In this document: piece after piece, positions 25,840 through 34,810 of the stretch | Numbering within the stretch: the first letter of the stretch is position 1 | How the letters are laid out: every line of letters begins with the position of its first letter | Assembly: GCA_902761585.1 (NCBI GenBank) | Contig: CACWKX010000004.1 | Location: 46,532 to 110,531 of the forward strand | Length of the DNA stretch: 64,000 bases | Direction: 5' to 3' | Source of the DNA: an uncultured Lachnospiraceae bacterium | GTDB taxonomy: Bacteria > Bacillota > Clostridia > Lachnospirales > Lachnospiraceae | Made by a program: the position numbers and the translations under genes | The notes under the pieces: model-generated | The model's database searches: none | What the model was told of the DNA's origin: nothing | The model's input: the letters and a program-made list of their open reading frames with translations, nothing else

Positions 25840-27315
25840 ATGATCGATCTTTCAGTCAACAAGGAAAGCCTGAAGCACAACATCGAGAATGCGCGGAAGA
25901 ACAACGTCATTCTCCCGACCTACGAAGAGATGAAGGATCCTGGAAAGATTCCGGCAAAGATTCAGGAAAAGCTGAAGAATGTCGGGCTGTGGGATGTGAA
26001 CCCTCTGAACCTGTTCCGTATCACATGGAAGAATGAGCCGAAGGAGACAGGCGGACTCTTCCAGAGCATCCCGAATTACATCGAATTTCCGTCAAGTCTG
26101 ACCGGCGTCCCCTGCAGGATCGTCGCGATGGTCGGAAAGTGGTTCCCGACCGGCTGCCATAAGGTCGGCGCCTCCTATGGCTGTCTGGTCCCGGAGCTTG
26201 TCACCGGACATTTTGATTCCACCGTACATAACGCAGTCTGGCCGTCCACAGGAAACTACTGCAGAGGCGGAGCCTTCAATTCACGCCTTCTGGCCTGCAA
26301 TTCGGTTGCCATTCTGCCGGCGGAGATGTCGAAGGAACGCTTCGACTGGCTGAAGGGCATTGCCACACAGGTCATCGCGACACCGGGGTGCGAGTCCAAT
26401 GTCAAGGAGATCTTCGACAAGACGAACGAGCTCAAGCAGGATCCGTCGATGATGATCTTCAACCAGTTCGAGGAGATGGGCAATGTTGTCTGGCATTATA
26501 ATGTCACCGGCAATGCACTGGCGGATGTGTTTGAAGCCGTGAAGCGGCCGGGAGACCGGTTCGCGGGAGCTGCATTTACCTCCGGGTCAGCAGGAACGCT
26601 TTCAGCAGGAGACAGGCTGAAGGAGCTTTACCCGAAGGCGAAGCTTGCGGTCGGCGAGGCGCTCCAGTGCCCGACCCTTCTGGAGAACGGATTCGGCGGT
26701 CACCGCATCGAGGGAATCGGTGACAAGCATGTGCCGTGGATTCACAATGTCCGCAATACCGACATGGTCATCGACATCGACGATGAGGACTCCCAGCGGC
26801 TGCTGCGGCTTTTCAACACGTCAGAAGGACAGAAGTACCTGAAGGAGGAGCTCGGACTGGATGATACGATGGTTGAGAAGCTGACCTGGCTCGGTATCTC
26901 CGGAATCGCGAATCTGCTGTGCTGCATCAAGATGGCAAAGTATTATGAGCTGACAGAGCATGATGTGCTGGGAACCGTCCTGACCGACTCTGCAGTGATG
27001 TATCAGTCGAGAGTCGATGAGCTCAATCAGATGTACGGACCGTACAGCGAGACGGAGGCGAAGCTTGATCACTGCCGCCATATCCTGGACGAGAAGACGG
27101 ACAATATGCTGGAGCTGTCCTACTACGACAGAAAGCGCATCCACAACCTGAAGTACTACACCTGGGTCGAGCAGCAGGGGAAGACGAAGGAGGAGCTGGA
27201 TGCTCTGTGGTATGACCCGGAGGGAACCTGGGATGCCGTGCACAGACAGGCAGCCGAGATGGATGAGCTGATCAATGAATTCAATGATGCGACCGGACTG
27301 CTGAAGGAACTGTAA
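25840..27315 (+). CDS. PLP-dependent fold-type II enzyme of unknown substrate
   Basis: 491 residues with the start ATG 25840, nine bases after AGGAGG (25825-25830). The catalytic Lys is probably in PTGCHKVGASYG (about residue 108), and a glycine-rich phosphate loop appears as FTSGSAGTLSAGDR (about 247-260), as in cysteine synthase and tryptophan synthase beta relatives. The C-terminal 120 residues (WLGISGIANLLCCIKMAKYY, then a charged helical tail) have no counterpart I know. Such proteins are usually annotated only as PLP-dependent protein subunit beta. It diverges from dpaL and precedes serC, which points to amino acid metabolism, but the substrate is not evident. Confidence 0.75.
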   Translation: MIDLSVNKESLKHNIENARKNNVILPTYEEMKDPGKIPAKIQEKLKNVGLWDVNPLNLFRITWKNEPKETGGLFQSIPNYIEFPSSLTGVPCRIVAMVGKWFPTGCHKVGASYGCLVPELVTGHFDSTVHNAVWPSTGNYCRGGAFNSRLLACNSVAILPAEMSKERFDWLKGIATQVIATPGCESNVKEIFDKTNELKQDPSMMIFNQFEEMGNVVWHYNVTGNALADVFEAVKRPGDRFAGAAFTSGSAGTLSAGDRLKELYPKAKLAVGEALQCPTLLENGFGGHRIEGIGDKHVPWIHNVRNTDMVIDIDDEDSQRLLRLFNTSEGQKYLKEELGLDDTMVEKLTWLGISGIANLLCCIKMAKYYELTEHDVLGTVLTDSAVMYQSRVDELNQMYGPYSETEAKLDHCRHILDEKTDNMLELSYYDRKRIHNLKYYTWVEQQGKTKEELDALWYDPEGTWDAVHRQAAEMDELINEFNDATGLLKEL

Positions 27316-27560
27316 AGTAACAAAGAGCATCTATGCCTGGAAGCGTCCATGTTCGGAAGCAGACAACAGGGAAGTCTGAAGGCGTCCATGTCCGGACGAA
27401 GGCAGCATCTGGCGGCAGCGGATGCTGGCAGGTGCTGGATATAGATCGCAGGCGGGATCAACGTGGGCAGTACCCGGGAGCGGGGGCTCACGATCAGTTG
27501 CAGAAGCTGTGACAGATGGTGTAGACTTGTTTCAGTTTTCAGTCAAAAAGGAGGAATGTT

Positions 27561-28649
27561 ATGATCGAGAATCGTGTTTACAATTTCTCAGCAGGACCAT
27601 CGATCCTTCCGGATGAGGTGCTCCTGTCCGCACGGGAGAACCTTCTGAATTACGAAGGCTCTGGGATGTCCGTCATGGAGATGAGCCATCGCTCGAAGGT
27701 CTATGACAAGATTATCAACGATGCGTTTGACCACCTGCGCAAGGTCATGTCGATTCCGGACAACTATAAGATTCTGTTTCTCCAGGGCGGCGCGACCGGC
27801 ATGTTTGCAGCGATCCCGCTGAACATCTCCAGGACTGGTGTGGCGGATTATATCATCACAGGCAACTTTGCAAACAACGCGTACAAGGAAGCAAAGAAGT
27901 ACATGAAGGATGTCCGTGTTGCGGGATCCACAGAGAACGAGAACTTCACCAGAATTCCATCTCAGGACGAGCTGACGCTCAACCCGGCAGCAGATTATGT
28001 TCACATCTGTCAGAACAACACCATCTTCGGAACAGCCTGGCATACACTTCCGGAGACTGGCAGTGTTCCGCTGGTGGCGGATCTTTCGTCCTGCATCCTC
28101 TCTGAACCGGTCGATGTCTCAAAGTACGGTATCATCTATGCGGGGGTCCAGAAGAATATGGCGCCGGCTGGCTTTGCGGTCGTGATCGTGAGAGACGATC
28201 TGATTGGAAATCCACAGCCGATCTGCCCGAAGATCTGGGATTTCGGCAAGCAGGCTGAGAAAAACTCGATGCTCAACACGCCGCCGACCTGGTCCATCTA
28301 CATCTGCAAGCTGGTGCTCGAGTGGATCATGGGCATCGGAGGACTTCAGGAGCTGAAGAAGCGCAACGAGAAGAAGGCTGCGCTGCTGTACGATTACCTC
28401 GACTCCCAGAGCTTCTACAAGGCACAGGCGCAGAAGGAAAGCCGCTCGATGATGAATGTCACGTTCAGAACCGGCGACGATGAGCTGGACAAGAAGTTTG
28501 TCGCAGCATCTGTCGAGGCTGGCTTCACGAATCTGAAAGGACATCGCCTTGTCGGAGGCATGCGCGCATCCATCTATAATGCGATGCCGTATGAAGGTGT
28601 CGAGGCACTTGTCGACTTTATGAAGAAGTTCGCGAGAGAACAGGCATAA
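27561..28649 (+). CDS. serC: Phosphoserine aminotransferase
   Basis: PLP aminotransferase of the serine pathway: 3-phosphohydroxypyruvate plus glutamate to phosphoserine. 362 residues, ATG 27561 with a strong AAGGAGGAATGTT site. Diagnostic motifs are YNFSAGPSILPDEVL, LFLQGGATGMFAAIP, DLSSCILSEPVDVSKYG, and YAGVQKNMAPAG with the PLP lysine. The C-terminal GHRLVGGMRASIYNAMP is typical. serA is 9.7 kb downstream, separated by unrelated genes. The 245-base gap before it (27316-27560) holds no gene, T-box or terminator that I can support. Confidence 0.96.
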   Translation: MIENRVYNFSAGPSILPDEVLLSARENLLNYEGSGMSVMEMSHRSKVYDKIINDAFDHLRKVMSIPDNYKILFLQGGATGMFAAIPLNISRTGVADYIITGNFANNAYKEAKKYMKDVRVAGSTENENFTRIPSQDELTLNPAADYVHICQNNTIFGTAWHTLPETGSVPLVADLSSCILSEPVDVSKYGIIYAGVQKNMAPAGFAVVIVRDDLIGNPQPICPKIWDFGKQAEKNSMLNTPPTWSIYICKLVLEWIMGIGGLQELKKRNEKKAALLYDYLDSQSFYKAQAQKESRSMMNVTFRTGDDELDKKFVAASVEAGFTNLKGHRLVGGMRASIYNAMPYEGVEALVDFMKKFAREQA

Positions 28650-28832
28650 TCTGCTGTGACATACCTGCGGGGCCAGGCTGCGTAGAGATTCAGTCAGACT
28701 GTGTCAGGCCTGCAGCGTATGGACACATCGAGATCCGTCTTTTCGGGCTGTGCCGGTCAGCCAGCCCAGAAGAGGCGGATTTCTTGATATCATGCCAGAG
28801 ACATCACAAAAAATGAGATGGAGGATGACAGC

Positions 28833-30206
28833 ATGCATGCATTCAGTGAGATGGGACTCAGGATCCCCAGGATCCAGCTTCCAAAGGAAGGGACAGACTA
28901 TGAGAAGTGGGCGGTTGTCGCCTGCGATCAGTATACCTCCGAGCCTGCCTACTGGGAGGAAGCGGACAGAATTGTCGGCTCTTCCCCGTCCACGCTGCGG
29001 ATGATTCTGCCGGAATACTACCTGGGAAAGCCTCAGGAGGAGGAGCTGACAAAGCAGATCCGGAGCCATATGAAACAGTATGAGGAAACCGGTGTGCTCA
29101 GAACGCTTCCGGAGGGCTGCATGCTTGTGAAGCGGACGGCCGCGGGGCGGACAAGGCTTGGGCTGGTCATCGCAGTGGATCTGGAGGCATACGACTATAC
29201 GAAGGGCTCCACCTCCCTGATCCGCGCAACCGAGCGCACGATCACGGAGCGGATTCCGCCGAGACTCCGCATCCGGAGAGGGGCGCCGATTGAACTCCCG
29301 CACATCATCATCCTGATTGACGATCCGGAAAAAACCGTGATCGAGCCGCTTGCAAAAAAGAAGGGGACGGTGGTTTACGACACAGATCTGATGCTGGACG
29401 GTGGCCATATCACGGGAACCTTCTTCCCAAGGGAGGAGCTTGGCGGCGTGCAGGAGGCCTTCTCAAGGCTCTATGACAAGTCGACGGAGCGCTTCGGCAA
29501 AGGGAAGGAATTCCTCATGGCGATGGGGGATGGAAATCACTCCCTGGCGACAGCCAAGGCAGCCTGGGAGGAGATCAGGCAGACATTGTCCCCGCAGGAG
29601 AGGGAGAATCATCCGGCCAGGTATGCACTCTGCGAGCTTGAGAATGTTCATGACGATGGCATTGTGTTTGAGCCGATTCACCGCGTGCTGTTCGGTGAGG
29701 GAAAGCTGACGGGGGAGGAGATCGTAAGAAAGACCGTCGAAATTCTGAAGAAGCAGAATCCGGATGCTTATCTGGCGGAAGAATCTGATGAGGATGACGC
29801 GGGGGCGGAGGCGGCAACTGGCCGTGCAGACAGGGAAACTGCTCAGCGCGTGACGCAGACAAGCCGGACAGCGGACAGCTACAGGATCCCGGTCGTCTAT
29901 GGCGGCACGCACAGAGTGCTGGTGATCGATCATCCGGTCTCCGGGCTTGAAGTCGGAGCTCTCCAGACGGCACTGGATGAGCTCGTCAGGACGGAAGGCG
30001 TCCGGATCGACTACATCCATGGAGAGCAGACTGTTTCGGAGCTTGCCTCCCCGATGGAGAATGCGGGCTTTCTGCTTCCTTCCATGGATAAGCATCGCCT
30101 GTTCCCGGCGGTCGCTGCGGACGGCGCCCTTCCCAGAAAAACCTTCTCGATGGGACATGCGAACGAGAAGCGCTACTACATGGAAGGCAGGAGTCTGCTG
30201 ATGTGA
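28833..30206 (+). CDS. DUF1015 family protein
   Basis: 457 residues from ATG 28833, eight bases after GGAGG at 28820-28824; an in-frame ATG at 28818 is the alternative. The family marker MGDGNHSLATAKAAWE lies near residue 230; AVVACDQYTSEPAYWEE and the C-terminal DYIHGEQTV also fit DUF1015. Members often neighbour serC/serA in Clostridia, as here (183 bases after serC), so a link to serine metabolism is suggested by context only. A charged, low-complexity stretch of about 30 residues (around 320-350) interrupts the usual sequence. Function unknown. Confidence 0.85.
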   Translation: MHAFSEMGLRIPRIQLPKEGTDYEKWAVVACDQYTSEPAYWEEADRIVGSSPSTLRMILPEYYLGKPQEEELTKQIRSHMKQYEETGVLRTLPEGCMLVKRTAAGRTRLGLVIAVDLEAYDYTKGSTSLIRATERTITERIPPRLRIRRGAPIELPHIIILIDDPEKTVIEPLAKKKGTVVYDTDLMLDGGHITGTFFPREELGGVQEAFSRLYDKSTERFGKGKEFLMAMGDGNHSLATAKAAWEEIRQTLSPQERENHPARYALCELENVHDDGIVFEPIHRVLFGEGKLTGEEIVRKTVEILKKQNPDAYLAEESDEDDAGAEAATGRADRETAQRVTQTSRTADSYRIPVVYGGTHRVLVIDHPVSGLEVGALQTALDELVRTEGVRIDYIHGEQTVSELASPMENAGFLLPSMDKHRLFPAVAADGALPRKTFSMGHANEKRYYMEGRSLLM

Positions 30207-30220
30207 ACCGGTGCAGGCCG

Positions 30221-30330
30221 AAAACGACAAACAGGTAACAGCAAACAGAAAACAGAGAGCAGATAGCAGAGAACAGAAAACAGGAAAAGAAAACAGTAAA
30301 CAGAGAACAGGAAACAGGAAACAGGGGGAC
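30221..30330 (+). repeat. Heptad AACAG minisatellite in the ATPase leader
   Basis: About 14 imperfect copies of a seven-base unit such as AAAACAG or GAAACAG fill the gap between the DUF1015 stop and the ATPase ribosome binding site. Copy-number change here would shift the spacing upstream of the next start codon. Confidence 0.75.
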
Positions 30331-30337
30331 GGTCAGG

Positions 30338-32785
30338 ATGACAGAAAACCGGCAGACAGGCCAGGGGCTTACTTCGGCGGAAGCTGAGCAGCTTCTTTTG
30401 TCCGGGCAGGGCAACGAGCTTCCGCAGGAGGGGACAGGCAGCGTGAAAAGCATTGTTATCTCGAATGTTTTCACGTACTTCAACGGGATTTTTCTGCTCC
30501 TGGCCATTCTCCTTGTTGTGGCAAGGTCCTATAAGAGTCTGACGTTCCTGCCGATCATCGTTGCCAATACAGCACTTGGCATTGTACAGCAGCTCTATGC
30601 GAAAAAAGTGCTCGACAAGCTGGCACTTCTGGATGTGTCGGAATATACGGTGATTCGGGATGGAAAGGATGTGAAGGTGCCCTCCGGAAAGCTGGTGCTG
30701 GGGGATGTGATCCGTCTGGAGAGCGGTCAGCAGATCCCTGCGGACGCGGTTGTGGTCTCCGGATACGCAGGCGTCAATGAGTCGCTTCTGACCGGTGAGG
30801 CGGATGAGATTCAGAAGAGCGAGGGGAGCGAGCTGAAATCCGGAAGCTTCGTTGCATCCGGCCGGCTTCTGGCAAAGCTGACGCATGTCGGAAAGGACAG
30901 CTATGCGGCACAGCTGACAGAGAAGGCAAGGGAGGCGAAGGAAGCACCCTCCGAGATGATCCACGATGTGGAAATGATCATCCGCATCGCCGGCATCCTG
31001 GTGATTCCGGTCGGCGGACTTCTCCTGTATCAGGGAATGGCTGTAAACGGACACCCATTTCATATCGCCGTTCCGTCCATGGTCAGCGCCGTGACCGGCA
31101 TGATTCCGGAGGGACTCTATCTCCTCGTCACGGTAGCGCTGGCAATGAGTGCCGCCAGGCTTGCGCTCGGCAAGGTCATGCTGCACGACATGCACAGCAT
31201 CGAGACCCTCGCACGGGTGGATGTCCTGTGCGTTGACAAGACCGGCACCATCACCAGCAATGTCATGAAGGTGACGGAATTCTTTGACCCTGCAGACCCG
31301 TCAGACCCTTCAGAAGTATCAGCCTCTTCGGTCTCTTCAGTTTCTTCGGATCCTTCAGCCTCTTCAGAACCTGAAGCAGGCACGAAGGAGCATTCAGCGA
31401 AAGGAGAGCCTGCGGCCGTGGCGGAGAGAAAGGATGCCCGGGAACTTCTGGCGTCCTACGTCTCGACGGTGCCGGATGCGAACATCACGATGGAAGCAAT
31501 CCGAGCAGCCGTCCCGAGGAGAGGTACGCTGGAGGGAAGCGATGTTCAGCCGTTTGACTCGTCGGTCAAGTATTCGGAGGTGCGGCTTCCGGACGGCACT
31601 CTCTACAGGTTGGGAGCTCCGGAATATCTGCTTTCAGAGAAGGCGCTTGCACAGAACCAGGCGCTGATCAACCAGAGGGCGATGGAAGGAAAGCGTGTGC
31701 TGGCTCTTTCGGAGGGGAGCGGCCAGGAGGCACGCCCGCTTCTGTTCATTGCGCTGGAAAATGAGATCCGGGAGCATGCACAGGAGACGTTTCAGCGCTT
31801 TACAGAGGAGGGCGTCCGCGTCGTTGTCATATCCGGGGACAATCCGCTGACCGTGTCGAAGGTGGCAGGCAAGGCAGGAATTCCGGATGCAGAACAGTAT
31901 GTGGATGCAACCAGCCTTGACACGGATCAGAAGATCCGGGACGCTGTGAACCGGTACACTGTATTCGGCCGCGTGAAGCCGGAACAGAAGAAAGCCCTTG
32001 TCGATGCGTTTCGCGCAAAGGGGCTCAGGGTGGCGATGACCGGAGACGGCGTCAACGACATCATCGCGATGAAGGCGGCGGACTGCTCCATCGCGATGGG
32101 GAGCGGGAGCGATGCAGCCAGACAGGCGGCACAGGTCGTCCTGCTGGACTCTGATTTCTCACATATGCATGACATCGTCCTGGAGGGGCGGAGGGACATC
32201 AACAACATCACGAGATCCGCGATGCTGTTTCTCTACAAGAACATCTTCTCACTCCTTCTGGCGGTTTTTTCCATCATTGGGACGTTCATGTATCCACTCA
32301 GGCCGACGCAGGTCTCCCTGATATCGACCTTCAACATCGGCCTGCCGGCCTTTCTGCTTGCCCTTGAGCCGAATGAGAAAAAGCAGCATGGCAGCTTTAT
32401 CCGGACGACCCTCTTCGGCGCAATGCCGCCTGCGCTGACCTCATTTTTCTCGATTGCGACGATGGTGCTGTTTGCACAGCTTTTCCACATCTCACAGGCG
32501 GATGTATCGACCGCCAGCACCTATCTGATGGCACTTGTCGGTTTCCTGATTCTGCTCAGAACAGCGCAGCCGCTGAACAGATGGCGGATTGCCGTGATCG
32601 TGGGATGTGTGCTCGGTTTTCTGGTGGCATCAGACTATTTCTCAGGCCTGTTTGAGATGAAGAGCCTGTCCCTGAAGGCATGGGCACTGTGTCTGGTCTT
32701 TGCACTGGCTCAGGTGACTGTCATGCGCTGGCTGACGCAGCTGTTCTCCTGGATCGAGACGCACACGGGTACAAAACGGAGATAG
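30338..32785 (+). CDS. Cation-transporting P-type ATPase (CtpE-like)
   Basis: ATP-driven cation pump, 815 residues from ATG 30338. The phosphorylation loop is DKTGTIT with Asp300 (most P-type pumps have DKTGTLT). The actuator motif is SLLTGEADEIQ, the membrane Pro motif is GMIPEGLYLL and the hinge is MTGDGVNDIIAMKAADCSIAMG. About ten hydrophobic segments are visible. There is no N-terminal metal-binding CXXC domain. IPEGL and the general arrangement recall the mycobacterial CtpE group, linked to calcium uptake, but the ion is not certain. A Ser/Pro-rich low-complexity insertion lies at about 317-348, directly after the phosphorylation site. Confidence 0.88.
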   Translation: MTENRQTGQGLTSAEAEQLLLSGQGNELPQEGTGSVKSIVISNVFTYFNGIFLLLAILLVVARSYKSLTFLPIIVANTALGIVQQLYAKKVLDKLALLDVSEYTVIRDGKDVKVPSGKLVLGDVIRLESGQQIPADAVVVSGYAGVNESLLTGEADEIQKSEGSELKSGSFVASGRLLAKLTHVGKDSYAAQLTEKAREAKEAPSEMIHDVEMIIRIAGILVIPVGGLLLYQGMAVNGHPFHIAVPSMVSAVTGMIPEGLYLLVTVALAMSAARLALGKVMLHDMHSIETLARVDVLCVDKTGTITSNVMKVTEFFDPADPSDPSEVSASSVSSVSSDPSASSEPEAGTKEHSAKGEPAAVAERKDARELLASYVSTVPDANITMEAIRAAVPRRGTLEGSDVQPFDSSVKYSEVRLPDGTLYRLGAPEYLLSEKALAQNQALINQRAMEGKRVLALSEGSGQEARPLLFIALENEIREHAQETFQRFTEEGVRVVVISGDNPLTVSKVAGKAGIPDAEQYVDATSLDTDQKIRDAVNRYTVFGRVKPEQKKALVDAFRAKGLRVAMTGDGVNDIIAMKAADCSIAMGSGSDAARQAAQVVLLDSDFSHMHDIVLEGRRDINNITRSAMLFLYKNIFSLLLAVFSIIGTFMYPLRPTQVSLISTFNIGLPAFLLALEPNEKKQHGSFIRTTLFGAMPPALTSFFSIATMVLFAQLFHISQADVSTASTYLMALVGFLILLRTAQPLNRWRIAVIVGCVLGFLVASDYFSGLFEMKSLSLKAWALCLVFALAQVTVMRWLTQLFSWIETHTGTKRR

Positions 32786-32821
32786 AACGACAATCGAAAC
32801 AGTGATAGAAGCAACATATAG

Positions 32822-32905
32822 AGGCAATAGAGGCAAGAAAAGCAAAAAAGCAAGAAATGCAGGAAAAGCAAGAAAAGCAAGATAAGCAGAAAAGCGAAGC
32901 AGCAG
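32822..32905 (+). repeat. Purine-rich minisatellite, about 9-bp unit
   Basis: About nine imperfect copies of a unit like GCAAGAAAA follow the ATPase stop. Third tract of this style in the window; no gene is visible. Confidence 0.75.
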
Positions 32906-32914
32906 AGGGAAAAG

Positions 32915-32951
32915 AAAAGGGGAAACAGCCGCCGCGGCTGTTTCCCCTTTT
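32915..32951. terminator. Bidirectional terminator between the ATPase and Lrp genes
   Basis: Perfect long stem GGGGAAACAGCC / GGCTGTTTCCCC with A-run on the left and T-run on the right, so it is suited to both converging genes. Confidence 0.92.
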
Positions 32952-32972
32952 CTCAATCTTTGAAGATATATG

Positions 32973-33443
32973 TTACTTGATCTGAGCGATGGTCTCTGCG
33001 TCAAAGCCGGAAGAGTGGATGTTCTTGACGGTGCGCAGGACATAGTGCGTTCTGGTCAGCCGGACGCCCGGATAATCCTTGATCCGGTTGTGGATCTGCT
33101 CGAGATGGTCGGAACTCTTGCAGCAGATCTTCAGCATGAAGTCAAACTCGCCGGTCAGATAGTAGCAGGCGATGATGTTCGGATCCTTGTTGATGTGATC
33201 GATGAACTCATCGTTGTACCTTGGGTGCTCCATCCCGATTTCCATGAGAACCGTGATGTCGTTGCCAAGCTTGGAGTCGTCCGTGATCACCGTATAGGAT
33301 TCGATCAGGCCGGACTTCTCCATCTTTTTGATGCGTTCGATGACGGTTGAGACCGAGAGATGGATGCTTTTACTGATATCGGACGCTGTCTGCCGTGCAT
33401 TTTGTTTGAGTTCAGTCAGAATCTGATAATCCAAATTGTCCAT
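32973..33443 (-). CDS. Lrp/AsnC family transcriptional regulator
   Basis: 156 residues, ATG at 33443, with GGAAGAGG upstream on its strand. The N-terminal winged HTH covers about 1-60 ([38 protein letters not shown]), followed by the RAM ligand-sensing domain ([16 protein letters not shown]). It is divergent from leuB-ilvD-ilvB; Lrp-type proteins sense amino acids such as leucine, so control of these genes and of itself is a reasonable inference. Repeated AT-rich motifs lie in the shared gap. Confidence 0.93.
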   Translation of the reverse strand: MDNLDYQILTELKQNARQTASDISKSIHLSVSTVIERIKKMEKSGLIESYTVITDDSKLGNDITVLMEIGMEHPRYNDEFIDHINKDPNIIACYYLTGEFDFMLKICCKSSDHLEQIHNRIKDYPGVRLTRTHYVLRTVKNIHSSGFDAETIAQIK

Positions 33444-33461
33444 ACGAGTACCTCTTCCTTA

Positions 33462-33505
33462 AATTCTTTCGTATCTTCCATAGAATTTTGGAATTCTTAC
33501 GATAT
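33462..33505. promoter_or_regulatory. Candidate Lrp-type operator in the divergent gap
   Basis: AATTCTTTCGTAT (33462-33474) and AATTCTTACGATA (33492-33504) are near-identical direct repeats 30 bases apart. Between them is the palindrome AGAATT-TTGG-AATTCT (33482-33497). On the minus strand an extended -10 (TGTTATAAT, 33504-33512) for the regulator overlaps them. This arrangement fits autoregulation plus control of leuB. Confidence 0.55.
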
Positions 33506-33530
33506 TATAACATATTATTTTCAGGTGTGG

Positions 33531-33559
33531 TTGAAAAACATAAAAAAATATTTTACTAT
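33531..33559 (+). promoter_or_regulatory. Promoter for leuB-ilvD-ilvB
   Basis: TTGAAA (33531-33536), 17-base spacer, TACTAT (33554-33559), about 107 bases before the leuB start. The operator-like repeats lie just upstream. Confidence 0.65.
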
Positions 33560-33665
33560 TGGGAAAATGTCGCCGCGATTCGTGCTTTCCATGCGAAAGA
33601 AGGCTGAAATTCAGCGGATGACGTGGCTGACATGGACTGCAGATAGAAAGGAACTGATACCAGAC

Positions 33666-34751
33666 ATGAGGGAATACAACATTGCAGTGATTGAAGGGGA
33701 CGGGATCGGTCCGGAAATTGTCCGGGAAGCGGTGTCCGTCCTGGAGGCTGCAGGAAAAAAATACGGTTTTCATCTGAATCTGACCCCTGTGCTGCTTGGC
33801 GGCGCATCGATTGACCGCTACGGCGTCCCGCTCACGCAGGAGACGATTGAGATTGCGAAGAAGTCCGATGCCGTTCTGATGGGATCGATCGGTGGGGACG
33901 CAAAGACGTCTCCCTGGTACAGACTGGAGCCTTCCAAACGACCGGAAGCAGGACTGCTCGGCATCCGCAAGGCGCTCGGACTGTTTGCAAACCTCAGGCC
34001 GGCGTGGCTGTACGATGAGCTGAAGGGAGCCTGCCCGCTGAAGGAGGAGGCTGCCGATAGAGGCTTTGACCTTCTGATCATGAGAGAGCTGACAGGCGGG
34101 CTTTATTTTGGAAAGCGGGAGACAGTGGAGAAGGACGGCGTCCTTGTCGCCACTGATACCCTGACGTACTCTGAGCCGGAGATCAGAAGGATCGCGGTCA
34201 AGGCTTTCGAGGTTGCGGGGAAGAGAAGAAAGAAGGTCACACTGGTTGACAAGGCGAACGTCCTGGATTCCTCCAGACTCTGGCGGAAGGTGACGGCGGA
34301 GGTTGCAGAGGATTATCCGGATGTCTCACTGGAGAATATGCTGGTGGACAACTGCGCGATGCAGCTTGTGCGGGATCCGTCTCAGTTCGACGTCGTGCTC
34401 ACGGAGAACATGTTCGGCGACATCCTCTCTGATGAGGCGTCGATGATCACCGGTTCGATCGGAATGCTTCCGAGCGCATCGCTGAACGAGACATCATTCG
34501 GCCTCTATGAGCCAAGCCATGGCTCCGCGCCGGACATTGCGGGCAGGGACATCGCGAATCCGCTGGCAACCATTCTGTCGGCAGCGATGATGCTCCGCTA
34601 TTCGCTCAGCGAGGATGAGGCGGCAGACGCGGTCGAGAATGCCGTAAGAAAGGTTCTGAAGGATGGCTACCGCACCGGCGATATCTACACAGAAGGGACC
34701 CGGAAGGTCGGTACCGCCAGGATGGGCAGCCTGGTCGCAGAGAGAGTCTGA
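33666..34751 (+). CDS. leuB: 3-isopropylmalate dehydrogenase
   Basis: Oxidises and decarboxylates 3-isopropylmalate with NAD+ in leucine synthesis. 361 residues from ATG 33666 ([19 protein letters not shown]), with AAAGGA about 15 bases upstream. The open frame extends further upstream, but that part has no family similarity. Motifs: [28 protein letters not shown] (substrate Args), [16 protein letters not shown], and the NAD/metal region [30 protein letters not shown]. It is the first gene of the leuB-ilvD-ilvB operon. leuC and leuD are not in the window. Confidence 0.95.
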   Translation: MREYNIAVIEGDGIGPEIVREAVSVLEAAGKKYGFHLNLTPVLLGGASIDRYGVPLTQETIEIAKKSDAVLMGSIGGDAKTSPWYRLEPSKRPEAGLLGIRKALGLFANLRPAWLYDELKGACPLKEEAADRGFDLLIMRELTGGLYFGKRETVEKDGVLVATDTLTYSEPEIRRIAVKAFEVAGKRRKKVTLVDKANVLDSSRLWRKVTAEVAEDYPDVSLENMLVDNCAMQLVRDPSQFDVVLTENMFGDILSDEASMITGSIGMLPSASLNETSFGLYEPSHGSAPDIAGRDIANPLATILSAAMMLRYSLSEDEAADAVENAVRKVLKDGYRTGDIYTEGTRKVGTARMGSLVAERV

Positions 34752-34810
34752 GACAACAGAGTCATTTACGAAATACAGAGATATAAAAATATAGAAGGAG
34801 AAGAAGCACA

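Noticed and set aside
27316..27560. T-box or attenuator before serC
   Set aside because: A GTGGGCAGTACCCGGG stretch looks a little like a T-box core, but there is no conserved motif, antiterminator or terminator.
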